Positions 24,437 to 33,189 of a stretch of DNA of 38,153 bases are shown here, in pieces. This DNA comes from Gemmatales bacterium. GTDB lineage: Bacteria; Planctomycetota; Planctomycetia; Gemmatales; HRBIN36. The number at the start of each line of letters is the position of its first letter. The first letter of the stretch is position 1. Below the pieces are notes generated by a model. It had not been told where the DNA came from, searched no databases, and saw only the letters and a program-made list of their open reading frames with translations. The DNA lies in NCBI GenBank assembly GCA_025056555.1, contig JANWVZ010000012.1, positions 1-38,153 of the forward strand, read 5' to 3'. The translations under genes were made by a program, and so were the position numbers.

Positions 24437-26815
24437 TCACCATTCCAGGTCGAGTCGGGCCACGAACAGCTGGTCGCGATCGCCTCGCTGATAGAAGTCT
24501 TCAAGAAGCACCCGCAGATCCGGCTGGACCCGAACCTGCCAAGTCTGGCTGGGCACCAGCAGTTGAATGCGAATGTCCTGACCAAGCTCTACCAACTCGC
24601 TGTTGAGCCAGATGCTGATGCGCCGCAGATTCCCACTGGTGCGCACCTGGATGCGGTTGCCCTCCAGCACCCGTGCCGCCAAGCGATGATTGCCCGGCGG
24701 ATGGGGCAGGCTGAGCCAATAGAAGCGATCTTCTTCGGGACGGATACCGACAAAATCCCGATGACCGAATTCCCCCAGTACCTGCGGATTGCCCAGATGC
24801 CAGGGAGTGGCATGGCGTTTTTTGCGACTCATCCACTCAAAAATATCGCCGATTTCACCGGCGAAGAATTCACGGCCGCGGCCATCGTATTCGATGTATA
24901 AACTGGGAAATCCGGCCTGTACCCAGTTGCGGAACAGCGCTCGCCAATAGGCCGGACCTTCATTGGCCGGCGGGTTGCCGTCGCGTCGGGGGCCATCCAG
25001 CTCGCCGACTACGACATAAAACGGTAAGTATTGGGCGTTGGTCCAGTAAGTACCCTGGTGAGGCCCGGGACGACCGCTCATCACGACCACCCCCGCAAAC
25101 AGATCGGGGTGGGACATCCCCAGATCAAAAGCGAGCGAGCCTCCTTCGCCCAGTCCGAACACGAAGACTCGGGAAACGTCCACGGCATAACGGCGGCGCA
25201 GGTCGCGCAACACGTCCAGTACCGCTTGCTGTTCGGCCGCAGTGTAGCGGTAAGTGCTTTGGATGGCGCTGGACCAAGGCACGACCGCCAGAATAAAACC
25301 CCGCTCCGCGGCAGCCGACAGCCAGGGTTCCGCCGCAGCGCGAGCGTCCTGACCAGCATCGGGAAGAATCAGCAACGTCGGGTAGCGACGGTGGGGATGG
25401 TATTCCTTCGGCACGTGCAAGAGATATTTCTGCCTGTCCGGGGTGAGAGTGGTCTGTGCCAGGAGTTGAGCTGGGGGCGGGTTTTCGGCGCGCGGAGGCG
25501 GAAGATAACGTATCATCTGCACCAGCAAGTCCACGTCCTGCGACCGTGCCTGGCGTAACTTTTCCATCAGTTCCAGGCGTTCGCGCGGGTGATCCTGGAC
25601 GAGAATTCGCAGGATCATTTCGCGTTCCCGCCAGAGTTGCTGAGCCAGTTCGACGTTGGCCTCGGCCAGACGCTCGCCCAGCATCCAGCCAGTAACCGCC
25701 AGGGCGAGTAACTGTTCGGTCTGAAGCTGGGGACTTTTCCCCTGCTGGCGGAGCCGTTCTTCCTGGAGAGCCAGTTGGCGGAACGGTTCCAGACGAGTCG
25801 CGGTATCGAGGTTCAACTGCTCGGTGATTTCCCGCAAGGGAAGGGCCCAAGGTTCAGCTGCGGCAGAGCGCAGTGCTTTGAGCAGACGCTTGGTGGTTTC
25901 CAGCTCCCGACGGCGATCCTGAAGTTGCACCTGAACGGTGCGGGCCGTGCGAAGCGCCTTCTCGGTGGCATAGGCCGCTGGAAACTGTCGCAACAGTTCT
26001 TCGACGCGCTGATACTGACCCGCCGCGTAGGCCCATTCCAGCCGTTTGGCTATCTGGTCTGCCTGAGCGCGACGGAGCTGCTGTTCGAGTTCGACCAGCA
26101 CTTCGGTTGGGGCTTGCGGATCCTCGCGCAGTTTCAGGAGTTCAGCCTCGGCCTCCTCGAGCCAGCCGGTCTGCAGGCAGAAGCGAAATAGTCTCAAACT
26201 CTGCTCATAGGGAGCTAAAGGCGTCTTCTGGGTCCGCAGATGTTGTCGCACAATCGAGAGCAGCGTGCCACGGTCGAATTCTTCGGGACGATAGGCGGCA
26301 GTCCAGCGGATTTCCGCCGCCGAGGCTAACACCGCTTGTGGCGTAATCGAAGTGATATATTGGATGCGTTGCGTCAGTCCGGGCAGAAACTCACCTTTCA
26401 CCACCCGACTGCCGTTGGTCTGGGGCCGTTCGCTCACCAGCCACGGCCCGACTTCCGAAAAGTTTGGCACACGATGCAGCGTAGGCGATACGTTGAAAAC
26501 ATTGAGTTGCCGCGGCAAACGGAAGGCTTGCAGCGCTTGCGTCTGCTGTTCTGGAGGATCGGAAACCGCCAGATGGACGTTCTTATGGCTAAATGCAATT
26601 CGCCGCGCGCCATCGCTGACCAGGTAGAAACCTTGTGTGTCCGCCAACCAAACCACGTTACCACTGGCAGGGTCGCGGTGAATCTGACCTTCGCGTAAGA
26701 TACGACCCCGCAACACCGTACCATCTTTGAGAAAAACATACTCGCTGAATCCCACCGTTGGCAACAATATCGCCCCGACGGCCCACGGCAGCAGCACCAA
26801 CTTTTTCCCCGGCAT
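24437..26815 (-). CDS. Secreted protein with an esterase-like domain lacking catalytic residues
   Basis: A 792-residue protein with an N-terminal signal peptide (hydrophobic residues 5-22, followed by GFSEYVFLKDG). An N-terminal beta segment with DGTVLRGRIL is followed by a helical, repeat-like middle (about 185-430). From about 455 a PHB-depolymerase/dienelactone-hydrolase-like domain begins: YLLHVPKEYHPHRRYPTLL, LPDAGQDA, the nucleophile elbow FVFGLGEGGS and FDLGMSHPDLFAGVVVMSG. The elbow would normally read GxSxG; the Ser is Gly556 here. The region where homologues have GRGHE reads GRGREFF, so the His is also missing. It is probably a non-enzymatic relative, perhaps a binding or scaffold protein; this rests on motif reading only. 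First gene of the minus-strand run. Confidence 0.8.
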   Translation of the reverse strand: MPGKKLVLLPWAVGAILLPTVGFSEYVFLKDGTVLRGRILREGQIHRDPASGNVVWLADTQGFYLVSDGARRIAFSHKNVHLAVSDPPEQQTQALQAFRLPRQLNVFNVSPTLHRVPNFSEVGPWLVSERPQTNGSRVVKGEFLPGLTQRIQYITSITPQAVLASAAEIRWTAAYRPEEFDRGTLLSIVRQHLRTQKTPLAPYEQSLRLFRFCLQTGWLEEAEAELLKLREDPQAPTEVLVELEQQLRRAQADQIAKRLEWAYAAGQYQRVEELLRQFPAAYATEKALRTARTVQVQLQDRRRELETTKRLLKALRSAAAEPWALPLREITEQLNLDTATRLEPFRQLALQEERLRQQGKSPQLQTEQLLALAVTGWMLGERLAEANVELAQQLWREREMILRILVQDHPRERLELMEKLRQARSQDVDLLVQMIRYLPPPRAENPPPAQLLAQTTLTPDRQKYLLHVPKEYHPHRRYPTLLILPDAGQDARAAAEPWLSAAAERGFILAVVPWSSAIQSTYRYTAAEQQAVLDVLRDLRRRYAVDVSRVFVFGLGEGGSLAFDLGMSHPDLFAGVVVMSGRPGPHQGTYWTNAQYLPFYVVVGELDGPRRDGNPPANEGPAYWRALFRNWVQAGFPSLYIEYDGRGREFFAGEIGDIFEWMSRKKRHATPWHLGNPQVLGEFGHRDFVGIRPEEDRFYWLSLPHPPGNHRLAARVLEGNRIQVRTSGNLRRISIWLNSELVELGQDIRIQLLVPSQTWQVRVQPDLRVLLEDFYQRGDRDQLFVARLDLEW

Positions 26816-27095
26816 ACTCCGCTCCCCTGTAATGGTCCAGACCAGTTCCGCGCGACCTGTGCTCTCTTTATATACATTCTGGCAGAAATAAAGCGCTGCA
26901 GAAAGGCCAAAATTGCGCCGTTATCTCCTGGAGAAACCAGGATTTACAGCCTGGAAGTCAACTTCCGTTATGAACATAAGCGATACTCTAGACGTATGTT
27001 CAGGAAAAGCCCACCACGCGCAGTCTTGGGATATTCGCCAATATGGAACGGTTTTTGCACAATGAAGAGCGCCGTAGCGTCCAGGAGGGATCGTC

Positions 27096-27335
27096 ATGCT
27101 GGTAGTCACCCGTAAAGCAGGTGAGCAAATAGTCATCGGCGACAACATTACGGTAACGGTGTTGGAAATTCGCGGTCGGCAGGTGAAGATTGGAATCCAA
27201 GCACCCGACAGCGTCCGCATCGTGCGGGCCGAGCTCCTGGATCGCAGACCTCAAGGCCACGGCAACCTTGAATCCGACTCGGCCGAGGACGCCGCAGATT
27301 GTTCGCGCCTGGTCTGGCAGCACGTTATGGCCTAG
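27096..27335 (+). CDS. csrA: Carbon storage regulator, RNA-binding protein
   Basis: A dimeric RNA-binding post-transcriptional regulator that binds GGA motifs near ribosome binding sites. The 79 residues follow the family sequence closely: MLVVTRKAGEQIVIGDNITV, then IRGRQVKIGIQAPDSVRIVRAEL with the RNA-contacting Arg6 and Arg44. The tail of about 30 residues (RPQGHGNLESDSAED...) is longer than in most homologues (usually about 61-75 aa in total) and acidic. The ATG is preceded by AGGAGGG at 27083-27089. Several AGGA/GGA triplets occur in the leader (27000-27090), consistent with autoregulation, but this is inference. The LRR gene follows 59 bases later on the same strand. Confidence 0.95.
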   Translation: MLVVTRKAGEQIVIGDNITVTVLEIRGRQVKIGIQAPDSVRIVRAELLDRRPQGHGNLESDSAEDAADCSRLVWQHVMA

Positions 27336-27394
27336 CGATCCCGAAGCGCCGAGGACTTGGGAGCTTACTCCGTGTGGCCAGCAGGAGCGATACC

Positions 27395-28228
27395 ATGCCG
27401 AGCAAGCTCTCGCGCCACGTACCAATTCTCTGGCTGGGACTGTGTTTGACTCCGCTGGGCCTATGGGCAGTTCAGGCTGGGCTGTTTCGGGATAAACGGC
27501 TGGAAGCTGCGGTGCGCCGACTCTTGCCAGAAGCTAAAGGAGAACTTACGGAGCAACACTTAGCTAATGTCCACATCCTGGAGGCGAAAAATAGCCAGAT
27601 CATCGAACTGGCGGGTTTGGAGAAATGTCGTAACCTCAGTCTGCTGAACTTGGCGGGAAATCAGGTGGAAGACCTGGCGCCGCTCGCCGGATTGCCGAAG
27701 TTGCAGTATCTGGACGTGTCGAATAATCGCCTGCGCCAATTGGAACCCGTGGCCAAATTGCCCCAATTGCAATACTTGAATGTGGCAGGAAATCAGATCA
27801 CCGATGTGCGTCCTGTAAGCCAACTCAACCGGCTATACTTCCTGAGTCTGGCAGGTAACCAGATTCAAGACCTGAGCCCGCTCGGTGGGTTGACCCAACT
27901 GGTTTCCTTGGACATCAGCAAGAATCAGATCAGCGATTTAGCTCCTATAGCGAAGCTGACCCGGTTGAGTACGCTCAACGCCAGCGATAATGCGATCAGT
28001 GATGTCCGACCTGTTGCTGGTTTGCCGGAGTTACGATTGCTCATCCTGGAACGAAACCGAGTCGCAGAGCTGGGTCCACTGGTAGAAGCCTGTCGCCGCG
28101 ATGCCGCCGGCCCGCGCCAGTTCGCGCCATTTCTGCGTTTATATCTGGCAGGAAATCCGCTCAGTCCCCAAGGCAGGCAACAAATTGCGGAATTGCGCAA
28201 GCTGGGCGTGCGCATCGAATCCGAATGA
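27395..28228 (+). CDS. Secreted leucine-rich-repeat protein (internalin-like)
   Basis: A 277-residue protein with a signal peptide (about residues 1-31: positive N-terminus, then ILWLGLCLTPLGLWAV), then leucine-rich repeats of the internalin type. Successive units include LSLLNLAGNQVEDLAPLAGL, LQYLDVSNNRLRQLEPVAKL, LQYLNVAGNQITDVRPVSQL, LYFLSLAGNQIQDLSPLGGL, LVSLDISKNQISDLAPIAKL and LSTLNASDNAISDVRPVAGL, a 22-residue period. The N-terminal AVRRLLPEAKGELTEQHLAN segment resembles the usual cap before LRRs. The frame is open upstream to 27299, but that start lies inside csrA and adds a non-signal sequence. ATG 27395 has AGGAG 8 bases upstream and is preferred. The likely role is protein-protein binding outside the cytoplasm. 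Confidence 0.9.
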   Translation: MPSKLSRHVPILWLGLCLTPLGLWAVQAGLFRDKRLEAAVRRLLPEAKGELTEQHLANVHILEAKNSQIIELAGLEKCRNLSLLNLAGNQVEDLAPLAGLPKLQYLDVSNNRLRQLEPVAKLPQLQYLNVAGNQITDVRPVSQLNRLYFLSLAGNQIQDLSPLGGLTQLVSLDISKNQISDLAPIAKLTRLSTLNASDNAISDVRPVAGLPELRLLILERNRVAELGPLVEACRRDAAGPRQFAPFLRLYLAGNPLSPQGRQQIAELRKLGVRIESE

Positions 28229-28242
28229 AGCCGTGGGCTTCA
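28226..28242. terminator. Small perfect hairpin between convergent stop codons
   Basis: A 7-bp perfect stem (TGAAGCC with GGCTTCA) and 3-base loop. It contains the stop codon of the LRR gene (28226-28228) and the stop codon of the S41-like gene (28240-28242, other strand). A short CTTTT follows 8 bases downstream on the plus strand. The position between convergent genes suggests a bidirectional transcription end, but the stem is short and the T-tract weak. Confidence 0.35.
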
Positions 28243-29871
28243 GGAACGCTTTTCCAGTTGTTTACGCAGGGCGCGCAAAGCCCAATACAAAACGGGATCG
28301 GCTTTCGGGTTGTCCAGAGCATGAGCCGCCTCGGGCCTGCTCAGATCGCGTTGACGACGCCCTTCGCGCAGACGTTGTTCGAGCTGAGGCGATAATCGAA
28401 CTTCAAAGCCGCGGTCTGGGAGCACGCCCCACTGGTCCGATTCCCGTTCATTCCAGGGACGTTGCATGTTCTTACCGCTGGGGCGCTGAAAAAGCCCCAC
28501 AGACAGCTTCATCTCATGGTACGGGCCCACCGGGTGTGTCAGGGGTATAGGCTGTTGCACCGTGGCCTTGCCATGAGTCCGTTGCCCGACCAGAATCGCC
28601 CGCTGATTATCCTGCAGAGCGGCGGCTATCAATTCCCCGCCACCTCGCGTTTCCGAACCGATGAGCACCATGAGCGGAAAATCCGTAAAACTGTCCTCGC
28701 GGGAACTGACGTGGGTTTCTTGCAGCCCTCCCGGTTGGGCCAGACCTTTGTTGACCGCACGGCGATACTTGACGGTGCAAATGGGGCCTTCAGCCAGCAG
28801 CAGATCGGCAATGCGTAGCGCTGCGTTCAACGAACCGCCCGTACAATCCCGTAAATCCAGCACCAAGCCCCGCAGGCCCTGATTGGTCAACTCGCGCAGC
28901 ACAGATTGGAACTTGTCCGGCGTCCGCAGGTAAATCTCCAGAATGCGAACGTAACCGATCTTGGCTGATTCATCCAGCCAATAAGACCACTGTTTCGCGT
29001 CGGTGCGTCGAAAACCCAGAACCGATTCCACTTCGTAAATTTCGCTGGTCAATTCGACTTGCCGTCTGGTAGCGGTTTGTGCCGTTTCGACGGATAGGTG
29101 TATTCTCCTTCCTATCTGTGCCGCCAAAGCCTGGAGGCGTGCTTCGACCTCGACCGAAGGCAGTTCCTCGATGCTCTGGCCATCAATGGCCCAAATACGA
29201 TCTCCCGGCACCAACCCAGCCCAGTGTGCCGGACTCCCCAAATCCACATCGGCAATCACCACAGGCCCTTTTCCCATACGTTCCGCCAACACCAGCCCCG
29301 TGCCTGAGGCTGCGGTATCCATCTGATACATCCGCTTGCGGTCCTGAGCGGTGAGAAACCCCGTATGGGGATCGAGAATCTTGAACATACCCCGCAGGCT
29401 GATTTCGAGATCACGTCCCCGCAGAGCACGACGATTTCCCAACTGCTTACGGAACTCCATGATCACCCCAACCGGCTCGGTGTTGTCAAACCATTTTTCC
29501 GGGTCGTTGCGCAAAGCGGGCGGTACCCGCTCTCCGACCTCGTCGGCTAGAGCCGACAGGGCTGCTGCCAGCAATTGCGGCACCGATACTTCGCGATAGT
29601 AATCTGAACTGATAAGCACCGCCGTTTGATATACCACCATGCTATACAAACGACATTCGTCAGGGCTGAGAGGACTCAGTTCGTCCTCTCCACGATCTTG
29701 CCCCTGGGGCAGCGGCTTGGCCCAACTTACACCCCGACCGTCCAAGACGGAGATCAAGGTCAGACGTTCACTCTCGCCGTATCCCCACAAAGCTCCCAAC
29801 AACACTACCAGTCCCAAGATCGCCCGCACGATACCTGGGTTTCGCCTTGGGCCACCAGTTCGTTGATTCAT
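28240..29871 (-). CDS. S41 (C-terminal processing peptidase)-like protein lacking the catalytic serine
   Basis: A 543-residue protein. The N-terminus has one hydrophobic helix (about residues 14-31), so it is exported or membrane-anchored. A middle region contains a PDZ-like domain (SPAHWAGLVPGDRIWAIDGQ). The C-terminal S41 domain has GYVRILEIY, LVLDLRDCTGGSL, then LIGSETRGGGELIAAALQD and GQRTHGKATVQQ. In Ctp/Prc peptidases the nucleophile is the middle Ser of SASASE, 25 residues before the Lys of TFGKG; here that position is Gly410, while the Lys (435) and Gln are kept. It is therefore probably not a standard Ser/Lys peptidase. The frame extends upstream to 29994 into an intergenic repeat; ATG 29871 (MNQRTGG) follows GGGAGG and is preferred. 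Confidence 0.85.
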   Translation of the reverse strand: MNQRTGGPRRNPGIVRAILGLVVLLGALWGYGESERLTLISVLDGRGVSWAKPLPQGQDRGEDELSPLSPDECRLYSMVVYQTAVLISSDYYREVSVPQLLAAALSALADEVGERVPPALRNDPEKWFDNTEPVGVIMEFRKQLGNRRALRGRDLEISLRGMFKILDPHTGFLTAQDRKRMYQMDTAASGTGLVLAERMGKGPVVIADVDLGSPAHWAGLVPGDRIWAIDGQSIEELPSVEVEARLQALAAQIGRRIHLSVETAQTATRRQVELTSEIYEVESVLGFRRTDAKQWSYWLDESAKIGYVRILEIYLRTPDKFQSVLRELTNQGLRGLVLDLRDCTGGSLNAALRIADLLLAEGPICTVKYRRAVNKGLAQPGGLQETHVSSREDSFTDFPLMVLIGSETRGGGELIAAALQDNQRAILVGQRTHGKATVQQPIPLTHPVGPYHEMKLSVGLFQRPSGKNMQRPWNERESDQWGVLPDRGFEVRLSPQLEQRLREGRRQRDLSRPEAAHALDNPKADPVLYWALRALRKQLEKRS

Positions 29872-30763
29872 GCCCAAACCTCCCAGGGTCATTCTACTGA
29901 ACATCTCCCGAATATGCCAGGGGAATTGCTCTCGATTCAGCGGGGCACTCGTTGACCGGGCCGTTGTCCCAGCACCAGAGCGCCAACCGACCACGAAAGG
30001 GCTTTAGGTCTTTGCCCTCTCCAACAACCAAAAGCAACCCATTATTGCACCACAGCGCCAACCGACCACGAAAGCGCTTTACCGGTAATCACGGCCTCGG
30101 GATATCGCCACCCTTGTCGTCCAGCCGTGCGGTTACGAACACAGCCAGAAACCAACCGATGGGCCCAGGGCGGAACTTTGTTTGCTCCCGTTCCCTGGGG
30201 ATATGAGCAAGTTAAATGCTCCAAGAGCACGGCCTTCTTCATGCCAGGCCGCTGCCTATGAAAAGCCACGAAGTGAGTCTCATCGCGCTTTTCGTCCAGA
30301 GGGAAAAACGCGACAATCAATCTCACGAGCGAAGAGCAAGTAAACGCAGCCACTCTGGACGGCTGAAATTCCATCGTCGCCAGTCAGACTTTGCCACCAC
30401 CTAAGCCAGAAGCACGGCCGGAAATTCCATGAGGCAGTTGCCTGGCTTTTTGCAGATCTGCCTCTCGGATCCCACGCTCGGCACGATGAATAAGCGGGAC
30501 TGAAACGAAAGAAGGTACGCGGATGGTAAGCAAATGATGTTCGCGCACGTTCGGCACGAGGAGTAAATTAGCCTGAAACGGCTGCCTGGCCACGAAAAGA
30601 AATCCTGAAACAAACAGCTGGAGAGTCTCGGGCCAGGTTCGCCCCGAGTGAGAACTGGTTAGGGCAAATGGCCCTCGGGCTTGCCAATGGCGTTCGGTTG
30701 GCTCATGATAAGATAACATAGAGGCAAAGATTGGTATCCGCGCTAAAGGTGCCGAGGTGAGCG
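29872..30763. other. Non-coding stretch, about 890 bases, with a 35-base direct repeat
   Basis: No supported gene. Bases 29972-30081 contain a near-identical repeat pair. Further on there are only short scattered repeats (for example GAAATTCCAT near 30363 and 30419). A 70-codon and a 161-codon antisense frame near 30384-30869 have no recognisable content. It lies between divergent genes (S41-like protein, DUF1501), so promoters for both should be here, but none is clear. Confidence 0.45.
29972..30081. repeat. Two-copy direct repeat of 35 bases with a 40-base spacer
   Basis: Copies at 29972-30006 and 30047-30081 differ at 2 of 35 positions (G/C swaps). The period is 75 bases. The unit contains GCGCCAACCGACCACGAAAG. 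Only two copies were seen; a third at the expected spacing is absent. It may be an intergenic repeat family or a local duplication. A two-repeat array resembles CRISPR geometry superficially, but there are no cas genes and no further repeats. Confidence 0.8.
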
Positions 30764-32233
30764 ATGGGCACATATGAGGACCTCTTGCGGCAGGAGTATC
30801 TGAAATATCGGACGCGGAGGCAGTTTTTCCGCGATTGCGGTGTGGGCTTGGGTTCCATCGCTTTGGCATCGCTGTTGTGTCCGCAAGCGTTTGCGGATCA
30901 GGCCCGCTCTGCCGCAGATGAGCCGTTAGCCGCTAAACCGCCGCATTTCCGCCCCCGAGCGCGCAACGTGATTTACCTGCACATGGCCGGGGCGCCATCT
31001 CAGTTGGACTTATTCGACTATAAACCCAAACTGGTAGAACTCAACGGTCAACCGTGTCCGGAATCGTATTACAAAGGACAGCAGTTTGCGTTCATTCGCG
31101 GGGTGCCAAAGCTGCTGGGTACGCCGCATAAATTCGCGCCACGGGGTAAATGCGGTCAACTCATGTCGGACATCTTGCCGCATCTGGCGACGGTAGCCGA
31201 TGAGTTATGCGTGATTCGCTCGATGAAAACCGACCAGTTCAATCACGCTCCGGCGCAGCTTTTCGTGCATACAGGATTTGCTCGGCCCGGTCGTCCCAGT
31301 ATGGGGTCGTGGATTTCCTACGGCCTGGGCAGCGAGAACCGTAATCTGCCGAGTTTCGTGGTGCTGATTTCCGGAACCGCGGCGCCGGACGGAGGAGCAG
31401 CTCTCTGGAGTAGCGGTTTTCTCCCGACCATTCATCAGGGGGTGCGGTTGCGTTCGGAAGGAGAGCCTGTTCTGTTCCTGAACAATCCGCAGGGCATGGA
31501 CCGCGAACTGCGTCGCCATACGCTGGATGCGCTCCGTCGGCTCAATGAGCTGCAGGCAGAAGCGGTGGGCGATCCGGAAATCGTTACGCGAATCAATCAG
31601 TACGAGATGGCTTATCGGATGCAAGTGAGTGTGCCGGAGGTCATGGATATTTCCAAGGAGCCGGCTTACATCCACCGCCTGTATGGCACCACGCCGGGCC
31701 AACGTTCTTTCGCCAACAATTGTTTGCTGGCACGGCGTCTGGTCGAAGCTGGGGTGCGTTACGTGCAACTCTACCACTGGGGTTGGGACCAGCATGGGGA
31801 AAGCATGGGCAATGATTTGCGTTATGGCCTGGTGCAGCGATGTCAAGAAACCGATCAGGCGTGTGCGGCGCTGCTGAAGGATTTGAAACAACGGGGCTTG
31901 CTGGAGTCCACGTTAGTGATTTGGGGCGGCGAGTTTGGACGCACGCCTATGAACGAAGAACGCAACGGTTCCAAATGGCTGGGGCGCGATCACCATCAGC
32001 ACGCCTTCACGATCTGGCTGGCCGGCGGCGGAGTTCGCGCCGGCTTCAGTTACGGTGCGACCGACGAACTCGGCTATTTCGCGGTCGAGAACCCCGTTCA
32101 CGTCCATGATTTGCAGGCGACGATCCTGTACCTGCTCGGTCTCGATCACGAAAAACTCACTTTCCGCTTCCAGGGACGCGATTTTCGGCTGACCGACGTT
32201 CACGGCCACGTAGTGCAGGACATTCTGGCCTAG
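30764..32233 (+). CDS. DUF1501 protein with Tat-like signal
   Basis: A 489-residue protein of the planctomycete DUF1501 family, related to the alkaline phosphatase/sulfatase fold. The N-terminus has a twin-arginine signal ([22 protein letters not shown], Arg18-Arg19). Family features are [99 protein letters not shown] and [18 protein letters not shown]. In other planctomycetes these genes are usually next to a DUF1549/DUF1553 cytochrome-like gene; no such partner is present here. The function is unproven. Start ATG 30764 after AGGTGAGCG. Confidence 0.93.
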   Translation: MGTYEDLLRQEYLKYRTRRQFFRDCGVGLGSIALASLLCPQAFADQARSAADEPLAAKPPHFRPRARNVIYLHMAGAPSQLDLFDYKPKLVELNGQPCPESYYKGQQFAFIRGVPKLLGTPHKFAPRGKCGQLMSDILPHLATVADELCVIRSMKTDQFNHAPAQLFVHTGFARPGRPSMGSWISYGLGSENRNLPSFVVLISGTAAPDGGAALWSSGFLPTIHQGVRLRSEGEPVLFLNNPQGMDRELRRHTLDALRRLNELQAEAVGDPEIVTRINQYEMAYRMQVSVPEVMDISKEPAYIHRLYGTTPGQRSFANNCLLARRLVEAGVRYVQLYHWGWDQHGESMGNDLRYGLVQRCQETDQACAALLKDLKQRGLLESTLVIWGGEFGRTPMNEERNGSKWLGRDHHQHAFTIWLAGGGVRAGFSYGATDELGYFAVENPVHVHDLQATILYLLGLDHEKLTFRFQGRDFRLTDVHGHVVQDILA

Positions 32234-32291
32234 TCGAATAAACTTGGGGCGACTGGCCGACATAGTAACCCTGTCGCTTCAGGACGAAAAG

Positions 32292-33050
32292 TCAGGCGGA
32301 TTCCGGATTGTCGGAAGGCTGTGCCGACGGGGAAGACGGCTCTTCGGTACGGTGGGTTTGTGAGTCCTGAGACGCAGGTGGGCGAGAAGCAGATCGTTCC
32401 TGACCGGGATTGAGAGACTGCCAAAGCAGCCGGCGTGCGCGAGTCAGGGCAGGGCCGATGGTGTTGATCGGAATGTTCAGCGCTGCGCTAATCTCCTGGT
32501 AGGTGCGGCCCTCGAGGTAATACATCCGCACCATCAGCCGTAATCGGCGGGGTAATCGCCGCAACACCTGACGGATTTCCTCGATGGTTTCCGGTCGCCT
32601 TTGCTCGTGGCGCCAATCGTGGCGAACGTCGGTAACGGCTTGACCGTCGCCCAGTGGCTGGGGCCTGGATTTGCTCCACCGGGTCCGCAACGCCCGCAGC
32701 GCCATTCGCCGCGCCACCACGACCAGATACGTACTCAGTTTCGATTTCCCTTCGTACTGCCGCAGCACGCGAAAATTGTCCTCCACAATGCTGGCCAGGA
32801 CATCCGCCACCACATCTTCCACGTCTTCCGGAGAGGCGTGGACCGGATGCTGCTCCGCACAATGCTCAACGACATGATAAAACAGAGGCAAAAACTGATC
32901 GACAAACTGGCGCCAGGCAGCCGCTTCCCGGCGCAGACAACGCTGCACTAACTCCTGATCGCGTTCGGGCGCACTCACGCCGTTGCCTCCCGTTCCTGGC
33001 CCGGTTTTCCAGCGGACGCTGCCAGCCTCCAACTTCATCTTGCTGTGCAC
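32292..33050 (-). CDS. ECF-type RNA polymerase sigma factor
   Basis: A 252-residue sigma-70-family protein with only regions 2 and 4. Region 2 is about residues 30-125, including SPEDVEDVVADVLASI (2.2) and YEGKSKLSTYLVVVARRMALRAL (2.3-2.4). Region 4 is LRRLPRRLRLMVRMYYLEGRTYQEISAALNIPINTIGPALTRARRLLW. The C-terminal 40 residues are Ser/Pro/Gln-rich and probably disordered. It directs RNA polymerase to its own set of promoters; targets cannot be read. No anti-sigma factor gene is adjacent. The start is GTG 33050; the ATG at residue 5 (33038) is an alternative. Confidence 0.88.
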   Translation of the reverse strand: MHSKMKLEAGSVRWKTGPGTGGNGVSAPERDQELVQRCLRREAAAWRQFVDQFLPLFYHVVEHCAEQHPVHASPEDVEDVVADVLASIVEDNFRVLRQYEGKSKLSTYLVVVARRMALRALRTRWSKSRPQPLGDGQAVTDVRHDWRHEQRRPETIEEIRQVLRRLPRRLRLMVRMYYLEGRTYQEISAALNIPINTIGPALTRARRLLWQSLNPGQERSASRPPASQDSQTHRTEEPSSPSAQPSDNPESA

Positions 33051-33189
33051 GGATGCCAGATCTCACATGCTCCTCTACAGGCATTTTACGCTCCCGCTTC
33101 GCGGTCAGCCAAGGCCGTTTCCCTGTCGGCGGACTCTCCTGGCTTGCCGAGACTGGTAATCTTGGACGTTTTGGATAGTCCTGATCTTC

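Noticed and set aside
23399-24901. 500-codon open frame on the plus strand
   Set aside because: Antisense to the acyl-CoA dehydrogenase, alpha/beta hydrolase and esterase-like genes, all with clear family motifs; its own translation shows no domain and is a GC-driven shadow.
26953-26966. GGAAGT-CA-ACTTCC inverted repeat upstream of csrA
   Set aside because: Short 6-bp arms, no T-tract and no known operator match; not called as a regulatory site.
27299-27394. Upstream extension of the LRR gene
   Set aside because: Overlaps csrA in another frame; ATG 27395 has AGGAG and begins a signal peptide.
29872-29994. Upstream extension of the S41-like gene
   Set aside because: Runs into the intergenic repeat and lacks a ribosome binding site; ATG 29871 has GGGAGG and a proper signal-like N-terminus.
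29972-30081. CRISPR array
   Set aside because: Only two copies with two differences, no cas genes, no third repeat at the expected spacing.
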